A DNA stretch of 64,000 bases from Alkalimonas cellulosilytica (GCF_036325985.1 NZ_JAUHLI010000013.1:62001-126000), one strand, 5' to 3'. Numbered from the stretch's first letter, positions 41,190 to 50,063 are shown. Notes: generated by a model from the sequence alone, not told the origin. Made by a program: numbers and translations.

Positions 41190-42266
41190 TTATTTTGCTG
41201 AGTGCTGAACTTGTTGCACTACTTGCCTGGCCAGTGCCCGTGCTGTGGTCCATTTACCACCGCTGACCGTTAACAGCTGCTGTTGCCAATGCAGGCTGTA
41301 TTCCCGGCTGGCTCGGCTGCTGTCGCTACTGCTTTTTAATAAGGGCCGCACACCAGCAAAGCTGCCAAGAATATCGGCAGGCTGTACCTGGGGCTGAAAG
41401 TACCGGTTGTACGCCATCAGCAACTCATCCCGTTCGGCTTCGGAGCAGGCAATTGGCTCGTGCAGCTGCTGCCGGACTTCGGTAGTACCAAGCAAACATT
41501 GGTGCTGGTAAGGCAGGGCAAAGACGATGCGACGACTACCCGGGACTTCCAGCATATGGCCGTAGCGGCCCAGGCTTGGCAGCAGCAGATGACTGCCACG
41601 TACCAGATCGAGTGACTGCTGTACAGGCAGCCCGGATTGCTGCAACAAGGCTTCGCTCCATGGTCCTGCGACATTGATGATGCGATCAAAGGTTTGCCAG
41701 CCGGTACTTAGCAGCAGTTCGCCGTGAGCGGCCAGTTTCAGTACTGGTTGGTGCTCAAAAATAGTGACCCCGGCCTTGCGACATTTGGCCGCAACCCAAA
41801 GCCCTAGCTGATAGTCATCCATCTGGCCATCAAAAAACAAATAAGCGCCTTGCAAGCCTTCGGCTGCCAGCTGTGGTGAGCAGCGCAGGGTTTGCGCGGC
41901 AGTCAGCCAGCGATGACGTCCAATGCCTTTGCGGCCGGCAAAGAAATCATACAGCACCAGGCCGATTTTCAATTGCCAGCGTGGACGTCTGCCCTGGCGG
42001 TACAGCGGGTACAGCAGTGGAATGCGCCGGGTCAGCTGGCTGGTTTTATTCAGCCACCAGCGCCGCTCCTGCAAGGCTTCACGCACCAGGCGAAACTCGC
42101 CTTGCTCAAGGTAACGCAGGCCGCCGTGCAACAGCTTGGAGGACGCCCGGCTGGTAGCCTGCATCAGGGCATCGCGCTCGAACAACTGCACCTGATGACC
42201 CGCTTTTGCCAGCTCCCAGGCAGTGCATAACCCATTGATACCGCCGCCGATCACTGCGATGCGCAT
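41190..42266 (-). CDS. FAD-dependent glycerol-3-phosphate dehydrogenase-like oxidoreductase (short form)
   Basis: A 358-residue flavoprotein. It starts with the Rossmann dinucleotide fold IAVIGGGINGLCTAWELA, then ATSRASSKLLHGGLRYLEQGEF, the conserved GlpD substrate/FAD region (SSKLLHGGLRYLE), VGGKWTTA-like VSGGKWTTARALA near the C-terminus. It lacks the extra C-terminal domain that brings GlpD to about 500 residues, so it is a short GlpD homologue; oxidation of glycerol-3-phosphate or a related 2-hydroxy acid at the membrane is likely. The start is the ATG at 42266, 11 bp downstream of the pirin gene on the same strand. Confidence 0.88.
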   Translation of the reverse strand: MRIAVIGGGINGLCTAWELAKAGHQVQLFERDALMQATSRASSKLLHGGLRYLEQGEFRLVREALQERRWWLNKTSQLTRRIPLLYPLYRQGRRPRWQLKIGLVLYDFFAGRKGIGRHRWLTAAQTLRCSPQLAAEGLQGAYLFFDGQMDDYQLGLWVAAKCRKAGVTIFEHQPVLKLAAHGELLLSTGWQTFDRIINVAGPWSEALLQQSGLPVQQSLDLVRGSHLLLPSLGRYGHMLEVPGSRRIVFALPYQHQCLLGTTEVRQQLHEPIACSEAERDELLMAYNRYFQPQVQPADILGSFAGVRPLLKSSSDSSRASREYSLHWQQQLLTVSGGKWTTARALARQVVQQVQHSAK

Positions 42267-42277
42267 GATGTGTCCAA

Positions 42278-43192
42278 TTAGGTTGGGAATGGGATCCATT
42301 CCGCTTCATCGCCCGGTACTTTGGGGAAGCGGCCCTGTTGCCAGTCTTGCTTAGCCTGCTCAAGCCGCTCTTTGCGGCTGGAGACAAAATTCCACTCCAT
42401 GTAGCGCTTGCCAATGGCTTCACCACCAATCAGGGCAATACGACTGGGCTTTGTCGCTGTGATCTGCACGCCTTCGGCATCGCCAAGTACTACCAGTTGG
42501 TGGGCTGTCACTGGGCTATCTTGCAGCTGCAATTGGCCACTGGCAAGGTAGAGACCACGCTCCGGGCTGTTTGGCAGCGTCAGGCTCTGGCCTGGCTCTA
42601 ACTCTGCCTCAAGGTACAGAGTTTGGTAGAAAGTTTTGACCGGTGACGTCAGGCCATAGGCTTTGCCAATCAGCACCCGCACCGGTACGTCATCGACCAT
42701 AGTGCCTGGGATACTGCTAGCCGGGTAATGGTAAAAAGCCGGTTCAATTTCTTCATCCGCTTCAGGCAGTGCCATCCACAGCTGCAGGCCATGCAACCGG
42801 TGATCGCGGGCGGTCACTTCCGGGCGCTCACGCTCGGAGTGCACGATGCCTTTGCCTGCCACCATCAGGTTGATATCACCCGGGGTGATCGGCTGATAAC
42901 TGCCCAGCGAATCGCGGTGCAAAATCTCACCTTCAAACAGATAGGTCACGGTTGCCAGATTCACATGCGGGTGGGGCCGGACATTGATGCCGCTGCCAGC
43001 GGCAAATTCGGCCACGCCCATTTCATCAAAAAAAATCCAGGGGCCGATGCTGCGCCGTTCACGCACCGGCAGACTGCGCCGGACAGAGAATCCACCCAGA
43101 TCTTTTGGCTTTGGGTCGATAATCAGCTCGATAGCGGCGCAGCCGTGCCGTATGCTGCAATCGGACTCCGGCTGTTTGTCTGTTGTACTCAT
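42278..43192 (-). CDS. Pirin-family protein
   Basis: A 304-residue bicupin. The N-terminal pirin domain holds the metal ligands in RPHPHVNLATVTYLFEG and the GKGIVHSERE motif; the C-terminal cupin follows (YQTLYLEAELEPGQSL). Pirins bind iron; some oxidise quercetin, others act in redox sensing. GAGG five bases before the ATG at 43192 sets the start; the open frame extends upstream into the next gene. It is downstream of a second pirin-family gene, with a 43-bp gap, and just before the GlpD-like gene, all in the same direction. Confidence 0.92.
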   Translation of the reverse strand: MSTTDKQPESDCSIRHGCAAIELIIDPKPKDLGGFSVRRSLPVRERRSIGPWIFFDEMGVAEFAAGSGINVRPHPHVNLATVTYLFEGEILHRDSLGSYQPITPGDINLMVAGKGIVHSERERPEVTARDHRLHGLQLWMALPEADEEIEPAFYHYPASSIPGTMVDDVPVRVLIGKAYGLTSPVKTFYQTLYLEAELEPGQSLTLPNSPERGLYLASGQLQLQDSPVTAHQLVVLGDAEGVQITATKPSRIALIGGEAIGKRYMEWNFVSSRKERLEQAKQDWQQGRFPKVPGDEAEWIPFPT

Positions 43193-43235
43193 ACCATCCT
43201 CACTTGCTGGGCTTTGTGCACAGCGTTGCTTAAAT

Positions 43236-43940
43236 TTAGGTGCTAAGGCCTGGCAAATCAAACCACAAGGCATGCACCAGCCCAGAGCTGGCGATGGCGG
43301 GTGTTGCTGACTGATCCACCAGCTTGATACCATCACCTGGCTGGAGTTGCTCGTCAGCCAGGCTGAGCTCACCGGCGATCAGATGCAGGTAATAGGCCCG
43401 ATTGGGTTGCATTGGCAGCTGCAGTTGCTGCTGCTCACTCAGCCGTAACTGCGACACGCTGGCATCTTGCCTGATTTGTAAGGTACCATCGCGGCCATCC
43501 GGCGTGATCACTGGGGTCAGGCCCGGTTGATCGCCAAAGTGTTTTTGCTGATAGCCAGGAGCACCATCGAACTGATTGGGCTCGATCCAAATCTGTAAAA
43601 AAGCCAGCTCATCCGCCCGGCTAGCGTTGTATTCACTGTGGTAAATCCCCCGGCCAGCGCTCATCAATTGGAACTCGCCGGCTGGCAGCACTTCTTCATT
43701 GCCGGCCGAGTCTTTATGGGCTATGGCGCCTTGCAGCACATAACTGATGATTTCCATATTGCGATGACCATGGGTATCAAAGCCGGCACCAGCTGCCACT
43801 CTGTCGTCATTAATCACCCGCAGTTTGGAGAAACCCATCTGCTTTGGGTTGTAATAGTGGCCAAAGGAAAAGGTATGGCGGCTTTTCAGCCAGCCAAAAC
43901 TGGCCCGGCCCCGCTCATGGCTTCGGATGACTTCAAACAT
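43236..43940 (-). CDS. Pirin-family protein (YhaK/quercetinase-like)
   Basis: A 234-residue bicupin smaller than the neighbouring pirin. It begins FEVIRSHERGRASFGWLKSR, followed by the metal-binding DTHGHRNMEIISYVLQG, then AGRGIYHSEYN, typical of the YhaK-like branch. Possible roles are quercetin 2,3-dioxygenase-type activity or redox sensing. The ATG at 43940 is preferred over a TTG at 43952 (GGA lies shortly before it). Two unlike pirin genes in a row is a common gammaproteobacterial arrangement under LysR regulators. Confidence 0.92.
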   Translation of the reverse strand: MFEVIRSHERGRASFGWLKSRHTFSFGHYYNPKQMGFSKLRVINDDRVAAGAGFDTHGHRNMEIISYVLQGAIAHKDSAGNEEVLPAGEFQLMSAGRGIYHSEYNASRADELAFLQIWIEPNQFDGAPGYQQKHFGDQPGLTPVITPDGRDGTLQIRQDASVSQLRLSEQQQLQLPMQPNRAYYLHLIAGELSLADEQLQPGDGIKLVDQSATPAIASSGLVHALWFDLPGLST

Positions 43941-44066
43941 AAGGTGTTCCAATAGTGTTTTACACCTTACTACTTTAGCTGGCTTGGCTGACAGAATATA
44001 TCGGATAAAAATGAATCAATCGTTCGTTACTATCGAATTATAGAGTCAATTGCCTCGATGGGAGGT

Positions 44067-44633
44067 TCAGGGTTTAAACAACCAGCCAGCCAATAAAGGC
44101 ACCAGCCGTGGCATCACCAGGTAAACCATCAGTCCCACAATAATGCCAGCACTGAGTAAGTGACGGATGCCCCAAAGCCCAAGTAGCGGCATGGCATCGA
44201 ACAGCAACTGCAGCAGCGGTGGGATCAGCATGGTCAGCAGGCAAATCACTAGTGTGGTGAGCAGCCATTGCTTCCAGCGTACCGGATGTGGCGCTGGGCT
44301 ATTAAGTGGCTGAAACCAGTGATCGATGCCGCTGGATATCTGCACGTTTTCCGGCAGCTGCAACAAAGATGCAACTTTGCCTATCAACTGCTGACGCTCA
44401 TCAGATGCCAGCCAGTGCTTGGCATCGGCCTCGCTGGCAAAACGTACGGCAATCTCATAGCGCTGTAGCCCTTGATTTGGCTTTAAGATGGTCACGCCCT
44501 GATGGCCGGGAAATCCAGCGGCAACCTCGATAATGGTGGCCAGCCAGGATTCATAGCGGGCCTGCTGATTGGGATCGATCTGATGATGGATCAGGATGGA
44601 AGCACCAGTCTGAGGTTGCTGGGGTGACGACAT
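44067..44633 (-). CDS. Antibiotic biosynthesis monooxygenase (ABM)-domain membrane protein
   Basis: A 188-residue protein. The first half is a dimeric ABM/ferredoxin-like domain (ASILIHHQIDPNQQARYESWL...FPGHQGVTILKPNQ, later RYEIAVRFASEADAKHWLAS). The second half has two hydrophobic helices (about residues 115-140 and 155-175) with a basic end, so it is membrane-bound. ABM domains occur in enzymes that oxidise quinone-like compounds without cofactors. The ATG at 44633 has AGGAG six bases upstream. It follows the isochorismatase-like gene on the same strand, with a hairpin in the 53-bp gap. Confidence 0.87.
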   Translation of the reverse strand: MSSPQQPQTGASILIHHQIDPNQQARYESWLATIIEVAAGFPGHQGVTILKPNQGLQRYEIAVRFASEADAKHWLASDERQQLIGKVASLLQLPENVQISSGIDHWFQPLNSPAPHPVRWKQWLLTTLVICLLTMLIPPLLQLLFDAMPLLGLWGIRHLLSAGIIVGLMVYLVMPRLVPLLAGWLFKP

Positions 44634-44650
44634 ACTTGGCTCCTGCAAGA

Positions 44651-44673
44651 AGCCCAGCACAGCATGCTGGGCT
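44651..44673 (-). terminator. Hairpin between the isochorismatase-like and ABM-domain genes
   Basis: A perfect 9-bp stem AGCCCAGCA (44651-44659) / TGCTGGGCT (44665-44673) with a 5-base loop lies 14 bases past the isochorismatase-like stop. On the minus strand TTCTTGC follows. It may partly stop transcription or protect the upstream message. Confidence 0.5.
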
Positions 44674-44686
44674 ATCCTGTGACTGA

Positions 44687-45313
44687 TTACTTACCTGAGG
44701 TTAAGGTGGTATAGCTGTTGATCAGGTTGCGGTAATCCGGAATATGGTTGGAGAACAGCTGGCCCAGACCTTCCACATCGTTGCGCCAGTCACGGTGCAG
44801 CTCACAGGCCACGCCAAACCAGGTCATCAACTGAGCACCGGCATCGGACATCCGCTGCCAGGCCGAGGCGCGCGTCAGCTCATTAAAGGTGCCGGAGGCG
44901 TCGGTGACCACGAAGACATCAAAGCCTTCCGCCAGTGCAGACAAGGTCGGGAAGGCAACACAGACTTCAGTGACGACACCGGCGATGATCAGTTGCTTTT
45001 TGCCGGTGGCTTTAATGGCCGCAACGAACTCTTCATTATCCCAGGCATTGATTTGGCCTGGGCGGGCAATAAACGGAGCGGTTGGAAAGATCTCTTTCAG
45101 CTCTGGCACCAGCGGGCCATTCGGACCCTCTTCAAAGCTGGTGGTTAAAATGGTCGGCAGCTTGAAATAAGCGGCCAGATCGGCCAGCGCCAGTACATTG
45201 TTTTTGAATTTGTCCGGGTCAATATCCCGCACCAGCGACAGTAAGCCGGTTTGATGATCGACCAGCAGCACAGCGGCGTTGTTTTTGTCCAGACGTACAT
45301 AGGGTTTGCTCAT
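44687..45313 (-). CDS. Isochorismatase-like cysteine hydrolase (YcaC-like)
   Basis: A 208-residue alpha/beta hydrolase of the isochorismatase-like family. The triad positions are visible: D19 in VLLVDHQTGL, the lysine in the middle region and C118 in VVTEVCVAFPTLSAL. Length and the TSFEEGPNGPLVPELKEIF segment match YcaC. The family hydrolyses amides or related bonds; the natural substrate is unknown. It is divergent from the LysR gene at 45455, its likely regulator, and belongs to the pirin/DoxX/ABM group of redox genes. Confidence 0.93.
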   Translation of the reverse strand: MSKPYVRLDKNNAAVLLVDHQTGLLSLVRDIDPDKFKNNVLALADLAAYFKLPTILTTSFEEGPNGPLVPELKEIFPTAPFIARPGQINAWDNEEFVAAIKATGKKQLIIAGVVTEVCVAFPTLSALAEGFDVFVVTDASGTFNELTRASAWQRMSDAGAQLMTWFGVACELHRDWRNDVEGLGQLFSNHIPDYRNLINSYTTLTSGK

Positions 45314-45454
45314 GGTTCGCTCCTTAGCAAGTCACCGGTGCGGGAGTGCAACCGGTTCGAGTTGGCTTTAAAGTCTAGATGCAGCAACAACGACGCGGTA
45401 GACTGCTAAACTGTGATGCAGCGTTCCATTTTCAGAACGATAGCAAGGAATCCT

Positions 45455-46363
45455 ATGCAAGACTTAAATGATCTCTATTACTTTGTGCAGGTGGTCGACC
45501 ATGGTGGTTTTGCCCCAGCCAGCCGCGCGCTGGGTATTGCCAAATCAAAGTTAAGTCGCCGTATTGCGCTGTTGGAGGACCGACTGCAAGTACGCTTGAT
45601 TCAGCGCTCCAGCCGCCACTTTCAGGTGACCGATGTTGGCCAGCATTATCTGGAGCATTGCCGTGCCATGTTGGTAGAAGCCGATGCAGCCCAGCAAGCG
45701 ATTGAACAAGCCCGGGCCGAGCCTTGCGGCAGCATTCGTCTGACCTGCCCGGTCGGGTTGTTGCACTTTCATGTGGCGGAGATGTTGGCAGACTTTATGC
45801 TGTTGTACCCGAAAATCACTGTGCATCTGGAGGCCACCAACCGTCGGGTAGATGTGTTGGCTGAAGGCGTGGATTTGGCACTACGGGCCCGGCCTTTGCC
45901 GCTGGAAAGCAGCGATCTGGTGCTGCGCGTCCTCTCTGACCGTGGCCAGTGCCTGGTTGCAAGCCCAGCGTTGGTGGCGCAGCAGGGTGGTTTGCCAGAG
46001 CAGCCTGAAGACTTGTTGCACTGGCCCAGCTTAAGCCGGGCCAGTGCGTATGAGCAGCATCAATGGCAGTTGCAGCATCAGGATGGCCATAACTTAAAGC
46101 TGCCTTTTCAGCCGCGCTACACCACCACCGATATGCTGGCGTTGAAAACTGCAGCGCTGTCAGGAGTTGGGGTGGTGCAATTACCTTTGTTGATGCTGCA
46201 GCAGGAGCTGGCCGAAAAGCGCTTGCTGCAGCTGTTGCCAGAATGGGAGCCGCGGCGTGAAGTGATTCATTTGGTGTTTCCGTCCCGGCGCGGCATGTTA
46301 CCAGCCATTCGGGCACTGATTGATTTTCTGGTTGAACGCTATGCCCGCATTATGGAAGATTGA
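45455..46363 (+). CDS. LysR-family transcriptional regulator
   Basis: A 302-residue protein. N-terminal winged helix: LNDLYYFVQVVDHGGFAPAS, ALGIAKSKLSRRIALLE, followed by the type 2 periplasmic-binding-like effector domain (SIRLTCPVGLLHFHVAEML). This is the CrgA/PtrR-like branch that often regulates redox-active genes. AAGGA five bases before the ATG at 45455 sets the start. It is divergent from the YcaC-like gene (142-bp gap) and upstream of DoxX, and probably controls both sides; inference from position. Confidence 0.93.
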   Translation: MQDLNDLYYFVQVVDHGGFAPASRALGIAKSKLSRRIALLEDRLQVRLIQRSSRHFQVTDVGQHYLEHCRAMLVEADAAQQAIEQARAEPCGSIRLTCPVGLLHFHVAEMLADFMLLYPKITVHLEATNRRVDVLAEGVDLALRARPLPLESSDLVLRVLSDRGQCLVASPALVAQQGGLPEQPEDLLHWPSLSRASAYEQHQWQLQHQDGHNLKLPFQPRYTTTDMLALKTAALSGVGVVQLPLLMLQQELAEKRLLQLLPEWEPRREVIHLVFPSRRGMLPAIRALIDFLVERYARIMED

Positions 46364-46509
46364 TGTCGGCCTTTTCGTTCTGAAAAATCGAGCATGTTGA
46401 TTCTAATCATCCAATTTTATAATTCATTTAGCTCTTCTACACTGTTCTCATCGACAACGGGGATCTTTGCCTGAGCAGGTCGACATCCAACAAACTGACA
46501 GAGGAATAG

Positions 46510-46962
46510 ATGATGAACAAAGCAATGGCATTACTGAAAAAATTGGCAGCAACCAAAGCAGGCTGGGGCGCTTTGGCACTTAGAGTACCTATCGGCATTA
46601 TCTTTGCGGCCCATGGTGCCCAGAAGCTATTCGGTTGGTTTGGCGGCTATGGTTTGGCGGGCACCGGTGGCTGGATGGAAAGTATTGGCCTGGCACCGGG
46701 TGTGCTGATGGCATTTTTAGCTGGTTCTGCAGAGTTCTTTGGCGGCATCGCGCTGGTCATTGGCGTGCTAACCCGGCCTGCTGCCGCCGTGCTGGCGGTG
46801 ACCATGCTGGTGGCAATATTTGCGGTGCACTTTGAACACGGCCTCTTTATGAGCAACAATGGTTACGAATTTGGTTTGGCCTTGCTGGCAGCCAGTATTT
46901 CCTTGTTATTCAGTGGTGCCGGCAAAGCTTCAGTGGATGCTGCGTTAAGCCGCAGCCACTAA
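46510..46962 (+). CDS. DoxX-family inner-membrane protein
   Basis: A 150-residue protein with four membrane helices. The DoxX signature is clear: LALRVPIGIIFAAHGAQKLFGWFGG, FFGGIALVIGVLTRPAAAVLA and FALLLLA-like NGYEFGLALLAASISLLF. Members are associated with thiosulfate/quinone chemistry or oxidative stress in the membrane. GAGGA precedes the ATG at 46510. A strong terminator follows, so the gene is monocistronic; its neighbours (LysR, YcaC, pirins) are the usual partners. Confidence 0.92.
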   Translation: MMNKAMALLKKLAATKAGWGALALRVPIGIIFAAHGAQKLFGWFGGYGLAGTGGWMESIGLAPGVLMAFLAGSAEFFGGIALVIGVLTRPAAAVLAVTMLVAIFAVHFEHGLFMSNNGYEFGLALLAASISLLFSGAGKASVDAALSRSH

Positions 46963-46976
46963 ATGTACAACTGAAT

Positions 46977-47007
46977 CAACCCGGCTCTGTCCGGGTTGTT
47001 CGCTTTT
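46977..47007 (+). terminator. Rho-independent terminator of the DoxX gene
   Basis: CAACCCGG (46977-46984) pairs with CCGGGTTG (46991-46998) around CTCTGT, followed by TTCGCTTTT. Confidence 0.85.
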
Positions 47008-47026
47008 AATCAACCGGGAGTCTGCG

Positions 47027-47938
47027 ATGGCACGTTCAACCTTAGAGCAGTGGCGGATGTTTAAAGCGGTGGCCGAGCATGGTGGTTTTCATCAGGCCGC
47101 TGAAGCAGTGTTTAAAAGCCAGTCCAGCATTCACCATGCAGTGCATAAGTTAGAAGATGTGCTCGGTGTATCGCTGTTTCAGGTGGAGGGGCGGAAGACA
47201 CAGTTAACAGCTGCCGGTGAGCAATTACTGCGGCGCATTAATTTCTTACTCACCGAAGCTGAACGCATGGAGCAGGTAGCACTGAACCTGCAGGCGGGTG
47301 TGGAGTCGACACTGAGTATTGCCGTGGACGAAGCTTTTCCACGAGACATCCTGTATCAGACCCTGTCAGCGGTATCGCACGAGTACCCGCTGATCCGCAT
47401 TGAACTGATGGAAACCATACTGGCTGGAGCCAATGAACTGCTGGCGCAGGGCAAAGCGGAAATAGCCGTGGCGCCTTTTACCCTGGCCGACAATCTCAGT
47501 GAAGATATTTGTCAGGTGGAGTTTGTGGCTGTTGCTGGCTCAAAGCACCCACTGCATCAGTTGCAGCGCGGATTAACCTTGGAAGATTTAAAGGATTGCC
47601 GGCAAATTGTATTGCGCGACTCTGGCAAGGCCCGTGACAAAGAGCATGGCTGGTTGGGCTCGGAGCAGCGCTGGACCGTTAGTCACGTCGGCACCTCCAT
47701 CGAACTGCTACTAAAGCAACTGGGCTTTGCCTGGTTACCCCGTCATGCGGTGCAACCCTATCTGGATACGGGGCTGTTACAGGTACTGCCCTTACCCAGA
47801 GGCAGCAGCCGCAGCATGACCTTTTATCTGAACTTTAACGATGCCGATACTCTGGGGCCGGTTGCCCGGACGTTTTTGGGGCATCTGCGGTATTTGACGC
47901 AAAACCAGGACCTTGCAGCAGGTGTCATAACATCCTAG
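47027..47938 (+). CDS. LysR-family transcriptional regulator
   Basis: A 303-residue protein with an N-terminal winged helix (LEQWRMFKAVAEHGGFHQAAEAVFKSQ, HHAVHKLEDVLGVSLF) and a C-terminal effector-binding domain (LSIAVDEAFPRDILYQTL). Start ATG at 47027 has GGGAG 6 bases upstream. It is followed on the same strand by a DUF924 gene 36 bp away, so the two may be transcribed together. The target is unknown. Confidence 0.93.
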   Translation: MARSTLEQWRMFKAVAEHGGFHQAAEAVFKSQSSIHHAVHKLEDVLGVSLFQVEGRKTQLTAAGEQLLRRINFLLTEAERMEQVALNLQAGVESTLSIAVDEAFPRDILYQTLSAVSHEYPLIRIELMETILAGANELLAQGKAEIAVAPFTLADNLSEDICQVEFVAVAGSKHPLHQLQRGLTLEDLKDCRQIVLRDSGKARDKEHGWLGSEQRWTVSHVGTSIELLLKQLGFAWLPRHAVQPYLDTGLLQVLPLPRGSSRSMTFYLNFNDADTLGPVARTFLGHLRYLTQNQDLAAGVITS

Positions 47939-47974
47939 TATGGAAATACTCCCACTCTGGATGAAGGTCTGTTG

Positions 47975-48520
47975 ATGAAAACTATGCTCAATACGGTACT
48001 TACCTTTTGGTTTGAAGAGCTGAATAAAGAACAGTGGTTTGTCAAAGATCCGGAGCTGGATCAGCAAATCCGCGATGTGTTTGGCAAGTTACATCAGATG
48101 GCAGCTTGCTGTGAGCTTTATCCATGGCGACAAGAGCCGCGAGGCCGCCTGGCTGAAATCATTGTGCTTGATCAGTTTTCCCGTAATATTTACCGGGATA
48201 CTCCGCAGGCTTTCGCCTGCGATCCGTTGGCACTGGGTCTGGCGCAGGAAGCCATTCATCTGGGCCTTGATCAGGAGCTAACCCCCACCGAGCAAAGCTT
48301 TCTGTACATGCCTTTTATGCACAGTGAATCGCTGGCTATTCACGATGTGGCGATGCGGTTGTATGACCAGGAAGGGTTGGAAGAGAACCTGCAATTTGAA
48401 ATCAAACACCGCGATATTATCGAGCGTTTCGGGCGTTATCCGCACCGCAATGCCTTAGTAGGGCGAACCTCTACCAATGAAGAGCTGGAGTTTCTGCAGC
48501 AGCCGGGCTCTGGTTTTTAA
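47975..48520 (+). CDS. DUF924-family protein
   Basis: A 181-residue soluble helical protein with the DUF924 pattern: VLTFWFEELNKEQWFVKDPELD, GRLAEIIVLDQFSRNIYRDTPQAFACDP, FLYMPFMHSESL and RFGRYPHRNALVGR. The conserved aspartate, histidines and arginines suggest a catalytic or ligand site, but no activity is known. The ATG at 47975 is preferred to the TTG one codon earlier. It is 5 codons upstream of the next open frame and in line with the preceding LysR gene. Confidence 0.9.
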   Translation: MKTMLNTVLTFWFEELNKEQWFVKDPELDQQIRDVFGKLHQMAACCELYPWRQEPRGRLAEIIVLDQFSRNIYRDTPQAFACDPLALGLAQEAIHLGLDQELTPTEQSFLYMPFMHSESLAIHDVAMRLYDQEGLEENLQFEIKHRDIIERFGRYPHRNALVGRTSTNEELEFLQQPGSGF

Positions 48521-48558
48521 TCAATTTGATTTGTTGTTATTTCATTCTAAGCTTTAGA

Positions 48559-49338
48559 ATGAGGATATTTTTTATCGAGACACTTTATTTGAAATCAATA
48601 TACGCCTTGCTCATTTCCGCTCTGATAATGAGTTACTCTAATTTTTCTAAGGCTAGCGATGAGTTGGTGCTTTATACCGAGCACTTTCCGCCCTTTAGTT
48701 ACGAACAAGACGGAGTCATTACCGGAACCAACACTGAGATTGTACGACGTCTTTGTGAGCAGGTGGCTATTCGTTGCCGCTTTGAGCTGTATCCCTGGCG
48801 TCGGGCCTTTGAGCAAGCGCTAGCCAACCCACGGGCCGGACTGTATTCGACCTCCCGCAGCAAAGATCGCGAAGCTTTGTTTCAATGGGTTGGTCCTTTG
48901 GCTTACACCACCCCTTATTTATACCGGTTAAAAAGTCGCTCCGACATCCAGCTGCAGCAGGTCGAGGACGCCAAGGGGTATATGGTTGCAGTAGCCCGGG
49001 GCGATGTGTTTGAGGAATACTTTTTACGAAAAGGTTTTCAGTATGGCCAACATCTGCTGGATTTTGAGTCCAAGTCGGCAGCCACTCCATTATTCTTGCA
49101 AGGACGGGTCGACTTAATGGTGTCTTCGGAACTGGTGATGCCGGTCTGGTTGGCGGATTATCAGCAGACGATGGAGGTGGTTGAGGCAGCCATAGCGCTG
49201 GAAGGCATTGCGGGCAATTTTTTGGCGTTGCATCCGGATGTATCTGCTGAGCTGGTGGAGCAGCTGCAAGCAAGGTTGGAACTGATGCGCAAGAGTGGTG
49301 AGTTGGAAGCCATTGTGCAGAGTTTTCAGATTAAGTAA
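48559..49338 (+). CDS. Periplasmic solute-binding protein (SBP family 3-like)
   Basis: A 259-residue protein. A hydrophobic signal (about residues 11-33) is followed by a type 2 periplasmic-binding fold: LVLYTEHFPPFSYEQDGVITGTNTEIVRRLCEQ, FELYPWRRAFEQAL, LYSTSRSKDREALFQWVGPL. These are typical of amino-acid-binding family 3 proteins in Alteromonadales that lack an adjacent transporter. Here too no ABC permease is nearby, so it may be an orphan binder or sensor. The start is uncertain: the ATG at 48559 is used, but it has no strong ribosome binding site. Confidence 0.85.
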   Translation: MRIFFIETLYLKSIYALLISALIMSYSNFSKASDELVLYTEHFPPFSYEQDGVITGTNTEIVRRLCEQVAIRCRFELYPWRRAFEQALANPRAGLYSTSRSKDREALFQWVGPLAYTTPYLYRLKSRSDIQLQQVEDAKGYMVAVARGDVFEEYFLRKGFQYGQHLLDFESKSAATPLFLQGRVDLMVSSELVMPVWLADYQQTMEVVEAAIALEGIAGNFLALHPDVSAELVEQLQARLELMRKSGELEAIVQSFQIK

Positions 49339-49403
49339 TGTTGTGAAATGCGATTGTTTTTTGCTTGTGCAAGCCAGCATGGCTCCGTTACCATCAGATC
49401 AGC

Positions 49404-50063
49404 ATGAAAGACTCAACTGATCAGCCACATTTCTGGCAGGTATCTGGCCAGAACCAAACCTACACTGAACTCTGCAATGCATTGTACGAGCGCGAACTGC
49501 TGCGTCTGTCCCAGTGGCCAGCAAGTAGAGCAGCCGAGTTACCAAGGCAACTGGCCAGTTTGCCATTTTACATCCGTAAAGCGGCGCAGCGTATCCTTAA
49601 GGTGCAATCTCCGTTGTTGCTGGATAGTCAAAATGCGTCCTGGTTTGCCAGTCAGGCTGCCACTTGCCCGTTGAATCGGCAGCGGCCAGATCAAATTGCC
49701 CGTTTCTTTGAGAAATACGCTAAGCCTGGTCTGCTGGTCCCAGTGTATCAGGAGCAGCTTGGAGTAGAGCGTATTTTACTCGATACCATTGATGAAGTAG
49801 ACAAAGCCGGCCAGCGGCTGCATTGCAACCAGCAAGGTTGGTTTGCTTTTGCCGGCACACCGCTCAGCAGTGCCAATACCGATAAATTTTTGCTGCAGCC
49901 AGTGAAAGTGGTGATGACAGCGTGCTGCTGTGGCCATCAATGGAGCAACCAAAAACGCAGCTCGCCCCGGGCTCTGAGTTTGCGTGAGCTGTTGCTTACC
50001 ACTGACCTGAACTGGAAAAACTTTGCCAAACCTATCCTGCAAGCTCCACTTGCAACGAGTTAG
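49404..50063 (+). CDS. Hypothetical protein
   Basis: A 219-residue soluble protein not recognised. It has no signal or membrane helix. A helical N-terminal half includes LCNALYERELLRLSQWPASRAAELPRQL-like segments, then RILKVQSPLLLDSQ, a mixed alpha/beta middle and cysteines (MTACCCGHQWSNQKR) near the C-terminus that could bind metal. The weak upstream signal leaves the ATG at 49404 uncertain. It is 61 bp upstream of ftsB and on the same strand, so it may share that transcript. Confidence 0.6.
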   Translation: MKDSTDQPHFWQVSGQNQTYTELCNALYERELLRLSQWPASRAAELPRQLASLPFYIRKAAQRILKVQSPLLLDSQNASWFASQAATCPLNRQRPDQIARFFEKYAKPGLLVPVYQEQLGVERILLDTIDEVDKAGQRLHCNQQGWFAFAGTPLSSANTDKFLLQPVKVVMTACCCGHQWSNQKRSSPRALSLRELLLTTDLNWKNFAKPILQAPLATS

